Assembly: GCF_030371585.1 (NCBI RefSeq)
Contig: NZ_JAUDCE010000041.1
Length of the DNA stretch: 16,482 bases
Origin: Megamonas hypermegale_A
GTDB lineage: Bacteria; Bacillota; Negativicutes; Selenomonadales; Selenomonadaceae
Reading direction: 5' to 3' (one strand)
Shown here: positions 1-7,318 of the stretch, piece after piece
Layout: the number at the start of each line of letters is the position of its first letter
How positions within the stretch are numbered: position 1 is the stretch's first letter
Program-made: the position numbers and the translations under genes
The notes under the pieces: model-generated
What the model saw: only the letters and a program-made list of their open reading frames with translations
Database searches by the model: none
Told to the model about the DNA's origin: nothing

Positions 1-126
1 ATTAAAAATCAATATATTTTAATTATATACCAGTTTATTAGTTAAAACATCAGATAAACTAGTGGTTTTAACTGTATTCACAATAAAAAACAGACGTTTA
101 TATATGCTGTTCTTGCTAAATCATTT
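1..126. other. AT-rich non-coding stretch with overlapping dyads
   Basis: I see no credible gene here. Two inverted repeats overlap: 40-48 pairs with 65-73 (9 bp perfect), and 32-38 pairs with 54-60 (7 bp perfect; it can be extended by pairing 29-31 with 64-66). They cannot both form. They lie downstream of the decayed SMR gene on the minus strand and may be what is left of its terminator, but no clean T-tract follows on either strand. Low certainty. Confidence 0.3.
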
Positions 127-423
127 TTATAATATTATGCCGAAAATCATCATTATTATACCCGCACTTTCCAAAGATTTTATTTTCAGATTAAAAAATG
201 TCGTATCTATAAAAGCCGTAAGCAGTAATCCGAACGCACTGAACAGGAAACAGGCTATGCTTATAGGAATTTTGACAACAGCCCTTCTCAGAACAATAAG
301 CAAAAGCATAAAAATATAATTTTCCATACATTCCTACGTGATGAAAAAATTCATTACGGAAGTTCCTGTTATTTCAAAAGCAACTGCCAAAAAAAGCATG
401 TACTAAGCAGTTGTTTTAACCAT
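127..423 (-). pseudogene. Decayed small multidrug resistance (SMR/EmrE-QacE family) transporter
   Basis: Read from ATG at 423 (ribosome site GGAAGTGA just upstream), one continuous minus-strand frame gives an SMR-like protein broken by two in-frame TAG codons, at 405-403 and again shortly before the Met codon at 327. Between the stops is MLFLAVAFEITGTSVMNFF, which matches the first SMR helix and retains the membrane-embedded glutamate (AFEITGT) essential for proton-coupled drug export. After the second stop come the helix 2-4 signatures KIPISIA, FGLLLTAFI, FFNLKI and GIIMMIFGIIL. About six residues expected in helix 2 (between IVL and RRAVVKIP) are missing. Intact members are about 105 residues; this reading is 98 codons. 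The stops plus the helix deletion argue for real decay rather than one sequencing error. A programmed-readthrough gene is unlikely. Confidence 0.75.
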
Positions 424-483
424 ATTATTCACTTCCTTTTCTAAAATCAGCACTAAAACTAAGGATTTTCAGTTTCTATACTC

Positions 484-514
484 ATTTTAAACTATGGTGT
501 AAAACTATAGTCAA
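484..514 (-). promoter_or_regulatory. MerR-type promoter (19-bp spacer with central dyad) for the SMR pseudogene
   Basis: On the minus strand a -35 TTGACT (514-509) and a -10 TAAAAT (489-484) are separated by exactly 19 bp. The spacer is filled by a dyad at 491-511, with arms ACTATGGT and ACTATAGT. A 19-bp spacer carrying the regulator's operator is the hallmark of promoters activated by MerR-family proteins, which distort the DNA to realign the two elements. The site lies about 60 bp upstream of the SMR start, and MerR regulators often control drug efflux genes. No merR gene is in the window. Confidence 0.65.
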
Positions 515-521
515 GCTAAAA

Positions 522-573
522 ATGTCAATAAATCAGGATTTTTATTGACATAATTGAGAATATGTGTCAAAAT
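522..573 (+). promoter_or_regulatory. Probable gpmA promoter with overlapping inverted repeats
   Basis: A consensus -35 TTGACA (545-550) is followed after 17 bp by a weak -10, CAAAAT (568-573). The -35 sits in the right arm of a perfect 11-bp inverted repeat (522-532 with 541-551, 8-nt loop). A third half-site, TGTCAA at 565-570, overlaps the -10. Three TGTCAA/TTGACA half-sites around one promoter suggest an operator, but I cannot name the regulator. The distance to the gpmA start is about 90 bp. Confidence 0.4.
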
Positions 574-661
574 CATTTTGTGAAGATATTATTTTTCATG
601 TGTGTTTATATTAGAAGCTGTTTAAGGAAAAGTTTTCTATTAATAAACAACGGAGATGATT

Positions 662-1426
662 ATGATGAGTACGAAAACTCTGGTACTGATTAGACATGGA
701 GAAAGTATCTGGAACAAAGAAAATCTGTTCACGGGCTGGACGGATGTCGATTTGTCGGCAAACGGCGTGAATGAAGCTAGAGAAGCGGGCATGCAGCTAA
801 AAAAACTGCACTATGAATTTGATATCTGCTATACTTCATATTTGAAAAGAGCTATTCACACTTTGAATAATGTGCTTGAACAGCTTGACATGGAATGGCT
901 TCCGGTAATAAAAGTATGGGAACTCAATGAACGCCACTACGGGGCACTGCAAGGCCTGAATAAGGCAGATACCGCCGCTAAATACGGTGAACAGCAGGTA
1001 AAAATATGGCGCCGTTCTTTTGATGTGAAACCGCCGCTGCTGGATAAAGATGACGAACGCAATCCAGTCTGGCAAAAAGCCTATAAAAACGTAGATAAAA
1101 ATAAACTGCCGCTGGCGGAAAGTTTAAAGGATACGATTGCACGTGTCGTACCATATTTTCTGGAAAATATAAAACCGCAGCTCGACAATGATAAAAAAGT
1201 ACTCATTGCGGCGCACGGCAATTCACTGCGGGCTTTAGTTATGTATCTGGAAAATATTTCCGAAAAAGATATTGTAAATCTCAATCTGCCTACAGGTGTG
1301 CCGCTTGTTTACCATCTGGATGACGATTTTAAAATTCTGGATAAGCAGTTTATCGGCGATGCAGTTGTTATTGCGGCAAAAATGCAGAAAGTGGCAAATC
1401 AAGGTAAAAAATTAAATAATAGATAA
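662..1426 (+). CDS. gpmA: 2,3-bisphosphoglycerate-dependent phosphoglycerate mutase
   Basis: Interconverts 3- and 2-phosphoglycerate in glycolysis and gluconeogenesis in the cytosol, through a phosphohistidine intermediate primed by 2,3-bisphosphoglycerate. Near the N-terminus is LVLIRHGES with the catalytic His in RHG. It is followed by NLFTGWTDVDLS, by the family block WELNERHYGALQGLNK, by IAAHGNSLRAL with the second active-site His, and by NLPTGVPLVY. The length of about 254 residues fits the dPGM family (about 250). An in-frame ATG at 656 directly abuts the GGAG at 652-655, too close to be used, so I start at 662 (6-nt spacing); ATG 665 (MSTKTLVL) is equally possible. It is a single-gene unit with its own promoter region and terminator. 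Confidence 0.95.
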   Translation: MMSTKTLVLIRHGESIWNKENLFTGWTDVDLSANGVNEAREAGMQLKKLHYEFDICYTSYLKRAIHTLNNVLEQLDMEWLPVIKVWELNERHYGALQGLNKADTAAKYGEQQVKIWRRSFDVKPPLLDKDDERNPVWQKAYKNVDKNKLPLAESLKDTIARVVPYFLENIKPQLDNDKKVLIAAHGNSLRALVMYLENISEKDIVNLNLPTGVPLVYHLDDDFKILDKQFIGDAVVIAAKMQKVANQGKKLNNR

Positions 1427-1445
1427 AAATACGTTTAACAGCAAA

Positions 1446-1486
1446 AAAATGCAGCTATCCGTTTTAAGGATAACTGCATTTTATTT
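1446..1486. terminator. Bidirectional intrinsic terminator between gpmA and the P-type ATPase gene
   Basis: A 15-bp stem (1446-1460 with 1468-1482, one mismatch) with a 7-nt loop is preceded by an A-run and followed by a T-rich tail. It can therefore stop transcription of gpmA on the plus strand and of the convergent metal-transport genes on the minus strand, whose last stop codon is at 1487. Confidence 0.85.
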
Positions 1487-3610
1487 TTATTTATTCATAA
1501 GAAAGCCGCGTTTCGGCATTAAAATTCTCGCACTGTTCAATACGACTGCAAGTGTCGCCGTATTATGAATAATAGCCGCCACAAGCGGATTTATCTTGCC
1601 GAGCGCACCGAGCAGCATGGCCGCTGAATTAATCGTAATCGTCGCCGTGAAATTCTGGCGGATTAGACGCATGGTATTCTGACCGAGTTCCAGCGCATCC
1701 ATCAGTTTCGTCGGATTATCCGAATTTATCGTGATATCGGAGGACTCTACGGCAATATCGGTACGGCGGCCGCCGAGTGCCACCCCTACATCGGCAAAAG
1801 CAAGTGCCGGTGCATCGTTGATACCGTCGCCCACCATCAACACATGGCCGTTTTTCTGCAGGAAGTTGACGATATTCGCCTTGTCTTCCGGCAGTATTTC
1901 GGCAAAATAGCTGTCAATACCCATTTTCTGCGCAACGGTTGCCGCAACGTCCTTGCTGTCGCCCGTCAGCATGACGATTTCGTCAATACCGTGGCGGCGC
2001 ATCTGATTGAATGTCTTTTTCATCTGCGGACGTATCGGGTCATTGATGACGATGACGCCCATTAATTTATTGTCGCGCGCTACGTATAAAATATTGTAGC
2101 CTGCCGGTATTTTTCTGTCCTCGAAACTGTCCAATCCGCTTACATTGCGGTCTGTCATGAAATGACGGCTGCCTACGATAATATTGCCGCCCTTAAAACC
2201 TTCAAAATCCGCTACATTTGCTTCCATGCCGTGCGCTACAACCGTATCGGAGTTTATATGGTCCGGCACCTGCCAGCCTTTTTCCTCTACATAATTCTGA
2301 ATGGCTACGGCGAGCGGATGAACGGAATGGATTTCCGCCGAAGCCGCCAAAAGTATCATTTCTTTTTCACATACGCTGTCGACCGTGTGCACTGCGGAGA
2401 TTTTCGGTACACCGATAGTGATTGTACCCGTTTTGTCCATTACGACCGTATCAATATCGGCAAGCGCTTCAATATAGTTGCCGCCTTTAATCAGTATACC
2501 CTGTTTTGCCGCCGTAGCCACAGCCGCCGAAATCGCCGTCGCCGTGGATAACTTAAGACCGCAGGAAAAATCGATGAACAGCAGATTGAGCACTCTCTGC
2601 CAGTCGCGCGTTGCGCCGTAGACGATTGCCGCTCCGATAAATGAAATCGGCACGAGCATATTCGCCATTCTGTCAGCAAAATTCTGCACCGGTGCACGGC
2701 GGGTCTGAGCATCTTCTACGAGATGAACGATGCGGGCAAGCGACGTATCGTCGCCGACTTTCTGTACCAGAACCGTAAGCTGCCCTCCCTGTACGACTGA
2801 GCCGGCATAAACGGGGTCTTTTTCGCCCTTCATGGCAGGGTTGGACTCACCCGTAATCGAAGCCTGGTCAATCGCCGCATTGCCGCTTAATACCGTACCG
2901 TCGACACAGATTTTTTCACCCGTATGCACGGCAATCACATCATTTACTTTCACCTGTTCAATCGGCACTTTTTCTTCATGACCGTCATCCGCCACGCGCC
3001 ATACAAACTGCTGGTCAAGCTTGAGCAGACTGGAAATATGCTTTCTGGCACGTTCGGCCGCATAAATGGTAAGCATTTCCGCCACATTGGAAAGCGTCAT
3101 AAGACTGAGGCTAGACTCCGGCTTGCCGGCAAGGACGGAAGCTATGACGGCTGTAGATGTAAGCGTATCGGCATTCGGCTGACCGTCCTTTATCAGCCCT
3201 TCAATGCCGCTTTTTATCACATTGCGCGCAATGCCGAGCACGAACAGGCTTCGTACAATTCTGAGACTGATATACGCCTGCGGCGCGAATTTCTTCAAAG
3301 CCTGCAGCCCAACAAAACCGACGAGCGATATAATGGCGTCCCGCTTATACGCCTGCAACTCCTCGCTGATATTTTTCTGTGCCGGCACTTTCGCGTTATC
3401 GGCAGGAAGATTTATATTATAGCCCATAATTCTGCAAATTGCCATTTTATCGACATCACCCTTATAAAAAACCTGTACGGCATTCGGATAAAATCTAAGC
3501 AGTACGACATTTTTCACGCCGTGCATTTTCAGTTTCAAACTGTTTCTCTGCACTAAATTCAAGCGGTTAGCCAAAGGAAACTGATAGAAATTCAATGTTA
3601 CTTTATCCAT
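1487..3610 (-). CDS. P1B-type metal ATPase, candidate ferrosome FezB-like (P1B-6) transporter
   Basis: Integral membrane ATPase moving a metal ion. In order: an N-terminal HMA-like segment (about 1-70) with no CxxC metal site; membrane helices about 90-185; actuator domain with ITGES (about 252-256); a membrane metal-site helix reading FSCGLKLSTATAI (about 347) instead of CPC or SPC; phosphorylation motif DKTGT (about 391); HSVHPLA (about 427); GDGINDAPAL (about 593); and last helices with IHNTATLAVVLNS (about 680). All catalytic parts look intact, so it should be active. The SCG motif and the absent CxxC argue against copper, zinc or cadmium export. The neighbours (two HMA2-like membrane proteins, Feo iron uptake) fit the P1B-6 group of which FezB is a member; that assignment is inferred. 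Its start overlaps the previous stop by one base (TAATG), implying translational coupling. Confidence 0.85.
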   Translation of the reverse strand: MDKVTLNFYQFPLANRLNLVQRNSLKLKMHGVKNVVLLRFYPNAVQVFYKGDVDKMAICRIMGYNINLPADNAKVPAQKNISEELQAYKRDAIISLVGFVGLQALKKFAPQAYISLRIVRSLFVLGIARNVIKSGIEGLIKDGQPNADTLTSTAVIASVLAGKPESSLSLMTLSNVAEMLTIYAAERARKHISSLLKLDQQFVWRVADDGHEEKVPIEQVKVNDVIAVHTGEKICVDGTVLSGNAAIDQASITGESNPAMKGEKDPVYAGSVVQGGQLTVLVQKVGDDTSLARIVHLVEDAQTRRAPVQNFADRMANMLVPISFIGAAIVYGATRDWQRVLNLLFIDFSCGLKLSTATAISAAVATAAKQGILIKGGNYIEALADIDTVVMDKTGTITIGVPKISAVHTVDSVCEKEMILLAASAEIHSVHPLAVAIQNYVEEKGWQVPDHINSDTVVAHGMEANVADFEGFKGGNIIVGSRHFMTDRNVSGLDSFEDRKIPAGYNILYVARDNKLMGVIVINDPIRPQMKKTFNQMRRHGIDEIVMLTGDSKDVAATVAQKMGIDSYFAEILPEDKANIVNFLQKNGHVLMVGDGINDAPALAFADVGVALGGRRTDIAVESSDITINSDNPTKLMDALELGQNTMRLIRQNFTATITINSAAMLLGALGKINPLVAAIIHNTATLAVVLNSARILMPKRGFLMNK

Positions 3611-4245
3611 TATTTACCAAGTCCTCTCAAAATGGAAAATGCCCACCAGAGCATCTGCGGTCCGTTCGGTCGCTGCCCCATCGTCATGACTTTTCGAAGA
3701 CCTCTGATGATGAAAAAGCCTGCCACGGCTACGCGCAAATCCATCAAATTGCCCGTTTTCGTCTTAATCCACAAATTTATTTCCCGTATCAGATTTAAAA
3801 GTATACAGCCGATTTGAGTCGTGGCATTGCCGCCCATTGCCATAAGTTTATTGCCGATATTGAATACACGCTGTTTAAGCTGAGTGAAAATATCGTCCAT
3901 GACATTTTCAGCGCAGCTGTATAAAATAAGCAGGCTTCCCGTGTTTACATTAGCTGTTACCTGCTTTATAAACGGCAGTTCATTTAATTTGACGGTTATC
4001 AGTTTTGCCAGTTTTTCATTGTTTTTCAGCGCGTCGATATAATAACGGCGACGCCCCTTTATCGCATGAGCCAGACGCACCGACTGCTCCTCGATTTCCT
4101 TATTAATATAATTTATCTCCTTGCCCAGCTGTTCAAAATTAAAACCGGAGGAATTATTATTTTTCCCCTGATTGCCCTGAGCAAAAAATTTAAGCAACTG
4201 CTGACCTATCGTAAGCCCGATGGCCATTCCCGAAGCATAAGACAT
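3610..4245 (-). CDS. HMA2-like domain membrane protein, possible ferrosome-associated protein
   Basis: About 211 residues. An N-terminal hydrophobic, glycine-containing segment (MAIGLTIGQQLL) is followed by an Asn-rich linker, then a region of about 50 residues resembling the HMA2 fold: GRRRYY near the start, then NELPFIKQVTANVNTGSLLILYS. It ends with two hydrophobic stretches (VAVAGFFIIRGL and MLWWAFSILRGLG). No CxxC is present, so the domain probably does not bind metal the way classical HMA domains do. A GTG-started reading from 4254 is possible, but AAGAGG lies about 8 nt before ATG 4245, which I prefer. It sits between the 159-residue HMA2 protein and the ATPase in a tight operon. Function is inferred only from that context. 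Confidence 0.75.
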   Translation of the reverse strand: MSYASGMAIGLTIGQQLLKFFAQGNQGKNNNSSGFNFEQLGKEINYINKEIEEQSVRLAHAIKGRRRYYIDALKNNEKLAKLITVKLNELPFIKQVTANVNTGSLLILYSCAENVMDDIFTQLKQRVFNIGNKLMAMGGNATTQIGCILLNLIREINLWIKTKTGNLMDLRVAVAGFFIIRGLRKVMTMGQRPNGPQMLWWAFSILRGLGK

Positions 4246-4257
4246 ATTCTGCACCTC

Positions 4258-4737
4258 TTATCTTTTTACATGAGTTTTTACGTATATTTCCATTTCACAT
4301 AAATCTTTATTATTTTTTATATTTTCCGGACGGTATTCAATGAGCACGGAACCTGAAATAATATTAATGGTAAATTTATCCAGTTCCGGATATTTAGCCA
4401 AAGACTGTTCCACTTTCAACTTTAATTGCGGATTATTGATTAATGCCCTGCTGTATATGCGGATACGCCCCGGTATATAAGATGCCACTTCCACGGATTT
4501 CAAAAACCATTCCATTCTCGTGGTCGGTATGCCCACTGCTTTTAATATATTCACTTTTTCCAAACCTTTCTTTGCATTGTTTTTCATATTTTTGCGGTAT
4601 TGATAAGCATGAACCAAAGACAGTGCCGTCCACGCCACGCCGAAAGCCGTATGCAGTCTTTTGCCGCCGACAAACAGCGAAGCTACAGTTCCCGCCATGC
4701 TGACAGCCAGCGGAATTCCCAATCTGAGATTTTTCAT
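4258..4737 (-). CDS. HMA2 domain-containing membrane protein
   Basis: About 159 residues. The N-terminus is membrane-associated (LAVSMAGTVASLFVGG, then AFGVAWTALSLVHAYQY). The C-terminal half carries the clearest HMA2 signature in the window: SYIPGRIRIYSRALINN, then YPELDKFTINIISGSVLIEY. The PGRIRIY motif parallels GRRRYY in the next protein and the start of the ATPase, so three successive products carry related domains. GGAGAGGAAAG precedes ATG 4737. The gap to the next start is about 12 nt. An intrinsic terminator lies only about 35 bp upstream, leaving little room for a private promoter. Likely a partner or membrane-organising protein of the ATPase; unproven. Confidence 0.75.
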   Translation of the reverse strand: MKNLRLGIPLAVSMAGTVASLFVGGKRLHTAFGVAWTALSLVHAYQYRKNMKNNAKKGLEKVNILKAVGIPTTRMEWFLKSVEVASYIPGRIRIYSRALINNPQLKLKVEQSLAKYPELDKFTINIISGSVLIEYRPENIKNNKDLCEMEIYVKTHVKR

Positions 4738-4770
4738 AAGCTTTCCTCTCCCTTCAATACATACATTCTA

Positions 4771-4801
4771 AAAAAAGGAGTGTTGATAAAACACTCCTTT
4801 T
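4771..4801 (-). terminator. Intrinsic terminator after the 68-residue membrane protein gene
   Basis: A perfect 12-bp stem (4773-4784 with 4790-4801) with a 5-nt loop. On the minus strand it ends in a run of six T (4776-4771), a textbook intrinsic terminator. It stands between the 68-residue gene and the HMA2 gene on the same strand, so the downstream ATPase genes must rely on readthrough or on a promoter upstream of the hairpin. This is a natural place for partial attenuation. Confidence 0.8.
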
Positions 4802-4813
4802 CCGCCGTAGAAA

Positions 4814-5020
4814 TTATTTAGCTGCTTGAGCCTGCTGAGCTGCAATCATGTCTTCTAATTCTTCTTTCTGGCGTACAAGTTCAGCCATGGAAACATCCGC
4901 CTGTCCTTCGGCGATTGCCGGCTGTGCCTGCTGAGCGCGGCTTTGTATGAATTTGTAACCAAATGCACCGGCTACAACGCCAACAGCTAATCCTATCCAA
5001 AAATCAGTTTTCGTAAACAT
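4814..5020 (-). CDS. Small single-pass membrane protein with Gly-rich helix
   Basis: 68 residues: MFTKTDFWIG, then one glycine-rich membrane helix (IGLAVGVVAGAFGYKFI), a short Ala/Gln linker, and a polar C-terminal helix with heptad-like spacing (MAELVRQKEELEDMIAAQQAQ) that may form a short coiled coil. AAAGGAG stands about 8 nt before the ATG. I do not recognise a named family; the layout is like YtxH-type small membrane proteins. Lying between the Feo genes and the HMA2/ATPase genes, and in view of its Gly-zipper helix, it could be a structural or scaffolding component of a metal-storage compartment, but that is speculation. Confidence 0.7.
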   Translation of the reverse strand: MFTKTDFWIGLAVGVVAGAFGYKFIQSRAQQAQPAIAEGQADVSMAELVRQKEELEDMIAAQQAQAAK

Positions 5021-5047
5021 ATGAAAGACTCCTTTATAATATATATT

Positions 5048-5070
5048 AATAACGCTTTAAAAGCATTATT
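5048..5070. repeat. 23-bp near-perfect palindrome upstream of the 68-residue gene
   Basis: Arms 5048-5058 and 5060-5070 are complementary in 10 of 11 positions around a single central base; the odd pair is G-U in RNA. It lies 28 bp upstream of the start at 5020 and downstream of the Cys-rich gene stop. It could be an operator dyad or a weak hairpin for the Cys-rich gene. No T-run follows, so I do not call it a terminator. Confidence 0.45.
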
Positions 5071-5094
5071 TCCAGATTGGATATTACAGAAATA

Positions 5095-5295
5095 TCAGGC
5101 ATTCTTTTTCGTATCGGTTTTCTTGTCCATGCTGTCGCAGCAGTGGCAGCCGCTAGAACAGCCGCAGCTGCCGCCGGTTCCGCAACTGTCGCACTTGCCG
5201 CTGGAAAAATTGCGGTAAACGCGTCTTATACCGAAACAGAAAAGCACAACAATAATGGCAAATATTACCCAAGTAGCGATATCACCTGTAGTCAT
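5095..5295 (-). CDS. FeoB-associated Cys-rich membrane protein
   Basis: 66 residues: one N-terminal membrane helix (DIATWVIFAIIVVLFCFGI), a short basic stretch, then a Cys/Gly-rich tail with seven cysteines (KCDSCGTGGSCGCSSGCHCC) and a polar end. This matches the small Cys-rich proteins encoded just downstream of feoB in many anaerobic Firmicutes, thought to take the place of FeoC and perhaps to handle or sense ferrous iron at the inner membrane face. GAGGAGG sits about 9 nt before ATG 5295, so an upstream in-frame ATG at 5319, located before that site, is rejected. The gene is about 100 bp downstream of feoB, separated by a hairpin. Confidence 0.85.
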   Translation of the reverse strand: MTTGDIATWVIFAIIVVLFCFGIRRVYRNFSSGKCDSCGTGGSCGCSSGCHCCDSMDKKTDTKKNA

Positions 5296-5317
5296 AATAA
5301 AAGCCTCCTCAAAATGC

Positions 5318-5351
5318 AAATATAAGGGAACACTTCGGCTCCCCTATATTT
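5318..5351 (-). promoter_or_regulatory. Hairpin between feoB and the Cys-rich gene
   Basis: A 12-bp inverted repeat with one mismatch (5318-5329 with 5340-5351, 10-nt loop) lies between the feoB stop and the Cys-rich ribosome site. On the minus strand the 3' arm is T-rich but is not followed by a continuous T-run, so it is either a weak terminator/attenuator or a stabilising/processing hairpin. A smaller 6-bp repeat lies next to the feoB stop (AGTAAT/ATTACT). Confidence 0.5.
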
Positions 5352-5398
5352 TATCATACAATCCATAGTAATCACAATGAATTACTATTATTATTTAA

Positions 5399-7294
5399 TT
5401 AAAATCCTAAAAGGGTGCCTACCTGATAAACAATGAGCGATACAATCCAAGCCAGTACGAAGTTGCCGATTGCGGAAACGAAGAACCATTTCCAGCCGCC
5501 TGCTTCCTTCTTAATAGTACCGAGAGCCGTCATGCACGGAGTATACAGCTGGGAGAATACCATGAAGGCAAGTGCCGACATCGTAGTGAATGCAGCCTGG
5601 AAACCGCTGCCTGCCACCATGCCGATTGCATCGACCGCTTCAGTATCCGGACTTAAATCAGGCAGACCGTACAGGATACCCATTGTGGAAATAACGGCTT
5701 CTTTTGCCATGATACCGGTTAAAACGGCAGAGCCCGCTTCCCAGTCGCCGAAGCCGTGGAATACGAACAGCGTGGACATCCAGCCGCCGAGCGTTGCCAA
5801 GAAGGACTGGGACATATCGTCCACCATGCCGCTGAAATTGTAGCTGCTCAAGAACCAGATGAGTACGGACATCGCAAAGATGATTGTACCGGCTTTAACG
5901 AGATAGCCTTTACCTTTATCCCAAGTTTCCAGAAGAACGGTCTTCATATCAGGAATACGGTACGGCGGCAGTTCCAGAACGAAACTTGTATCATCCTTGC
6001 CGAATACGGTTCTGCTCAAAATACTGGAAGCAATGATTGCAACGACGATACCTACGAGATACATGGCAAATACCACGTCATCGGCATTCGAACCGAAGAA
6101 GATAGCACCGAAAAGCGCCATTACAGGAAGTTTTGCACCGCATGTCATGAACGGAGTTACCAAAATCGTAATCATACGGTCTTTTTCACTGTCAAGCGCT
6201 CTTGCTCCCATGATACCCGGAACGGCGCAGCCGAAACCGCAGATAATCGGCATGAGTGCCTTGCCGCTGAGACCTGCCTTACGCATAATCGGGTCCATAA
6301 CGAAAGCGACACGCGCCATATATCCCGTACCGTCAAGAAAACTCAAACAGAAGAACAATGTGAAAATAAGCGGTACGAATGTAAGCACGCCGCCTACACC
6401 GGCAATAATACCGTCGCATACGAGAGAATGCAGCCAGTCGGCAACACCGAGACTTGTAAGAGCCTCATCAGCCCAGCCGTAAAAATCTTCATTTATAAGT
6501 ACATCAAGTTCATCGGCAATCGGCTGGCCAATCCATGTGAACGTAATTTCAAATACGAGATACAGTGCCAATACTAAAATCGGCAGAGCGATAGCTCCGT
6601 TTGCTAAAACCTTATCAATTTTTTCCGTTATGCCGCTGCCGACATTTTCACGGGTAACGGTCTGAGCCACGATTTTATCGATAAATGCATAACGTGCTTC
6701 AATAATCGCTTCTTCCAGCTGGTCGGCATTATGAATAGTTGCACGCAGCTGTTCGATATTTTTAATATGTTCTTCCACCTGGTCGGAATTTTTGTACTGA
6801 CTCATTACAGTGGAAGTAAATACATCCAATAATTTCTTCGTGGATTTTTTGCTGCGACCGTTCGTTTCCACAACAGGCATTCCGAGAGCTTTTTCCAATT
6901 TACTTGTGGAAATTTTAATACCTTTACGTGTGGATTCATCAATCATATTGAGGTCAATCAGTACAGGAATACGGCGTTCCAGAAGCTGCAGGCATAAAAA
7001 CAGATTGCGTTCGATATTCGATGAATCGATAACGTCAACCACAATATCCGGTTTTTCCCCAGCCAAATAACTTTCTACAATTCGTTCTTCCGGTGAACGG
7101 CCGTTTATGCTGTATGTACCAGGCAAATCCATTACAGAGATTGCTCTGTCGTTATGTCTAGTATAGCCTACCTTTTTATCTACGGTAACACCCGGCCAGT
7201 TACCGATTTTCTGTCTAATACCGGTCAACTCATTAAAAATCGTCGATTTACCCGTATTAGGATTACCTGTCAAAGCTACAGATAAAGTTGCCAT
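5399..7294 (-). CDS. feoB: Ferrous iron transporter B
   Basis: Imports Fe2+ across the inner membrane; its cytosolic G-protein domain gates the permease. G1 GNPNTGKST (about 10-18), G2 GVTVD, G3 DLPGTYS (about 57), and G4 NMID in the LNMIDES block; the G5 loop is less obvious (ETNGRSKKS). The membrane part holds the two Gate regions with family Cys motifs: GFGCAVPGIMGAR (about 350) and PFMTCGAKLPVMALF (about 380), plus the FLDGTGYMARVAFVMD block. At 631 residues it is shorter than E. coli FeoB (773) but normal for this branch. GGAGG precedes ATG 7294, and feoA ends 24 nt upstream. Transcription is expected from the Fur-controlled promoter in front of feoA. It supplies the iron that the downstream ferrosome-like genes might store. 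Confidence 0.97.
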   Translation of the reverse strand: MATLSVALTGNPNTGKSTIFNELTGIRQKIGNWPGVTVDKKVGYTRHNDRAISVMDLPGTYSINGRSPEERIVESYLAGEKPDIVVDVIDSSNIERNLFLCLQLLERRIPVLIDLNMIDESTRKGIKISTSKLEKALGMPVVETNGRSKKSTKKLLDVFTSTVMSQYKNSDQVEEHIKNIEQLRATIHNADQLEEAIIEARYAFIDKIVAQTVTRENVGSGITEKIDKVLANGAIALPILVLALYLVFEITFTWIGQPIADELDVLINEDFYGWADEALTSLGVADWLHSLVCDGIIAGVGGVLTFVPLIFTLFFCLSFLDGTGYMARVAFVMDPIMRKAGLSGKALMPIICGFGCAVPGIMGARALDSEKDRMITILVTPFMTCGAKLPVMALFGAIFFGSNADDVVFAMYLVGIVVAIIASSILSRTVFGKDDTSFVLELPPYRIPDMKTVLLETWDKGKGYLVKAGTIIFAMSVLIWFLSSYNFSGMVDDMSQSFLATLGGWMSTLFVFHGFGDWEAGSAVLTGIMAKEAVISTMGILYGLPDLSPDTEAVDAIGMVAGSGFQAAFTTMSALAFMVFSQLYTPCMTALGTIKKEAGGWKWFFVSAIGNFVLAWIVSLIVYQVGTLLGF

Positions 7295-7318
7295 TTATTC
7301 ATTCCTCCATTCAATTCA

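Noticed and set aside
62..319. Plus-strand 85-codon ORF
   Set aside because: Antisense to the SMR pseudogene, with no ribosome site and no recognisable motif; the minus-strand reading explains the sequence.
2924..3556. 210-codon plus-strand ORF inside the P-type ATPase gene
   Set aside because: Shadow of the minus-strand coding frame; its His- and Arg-rich composition is typical of antisense frames.
5756..6577. 273-codon plus-strand ORF inside feoB
   Set aside because: Shadow frame, rich in His, Glu and Thr, with no domain; feoB motifs are unambiguous on the other strand.
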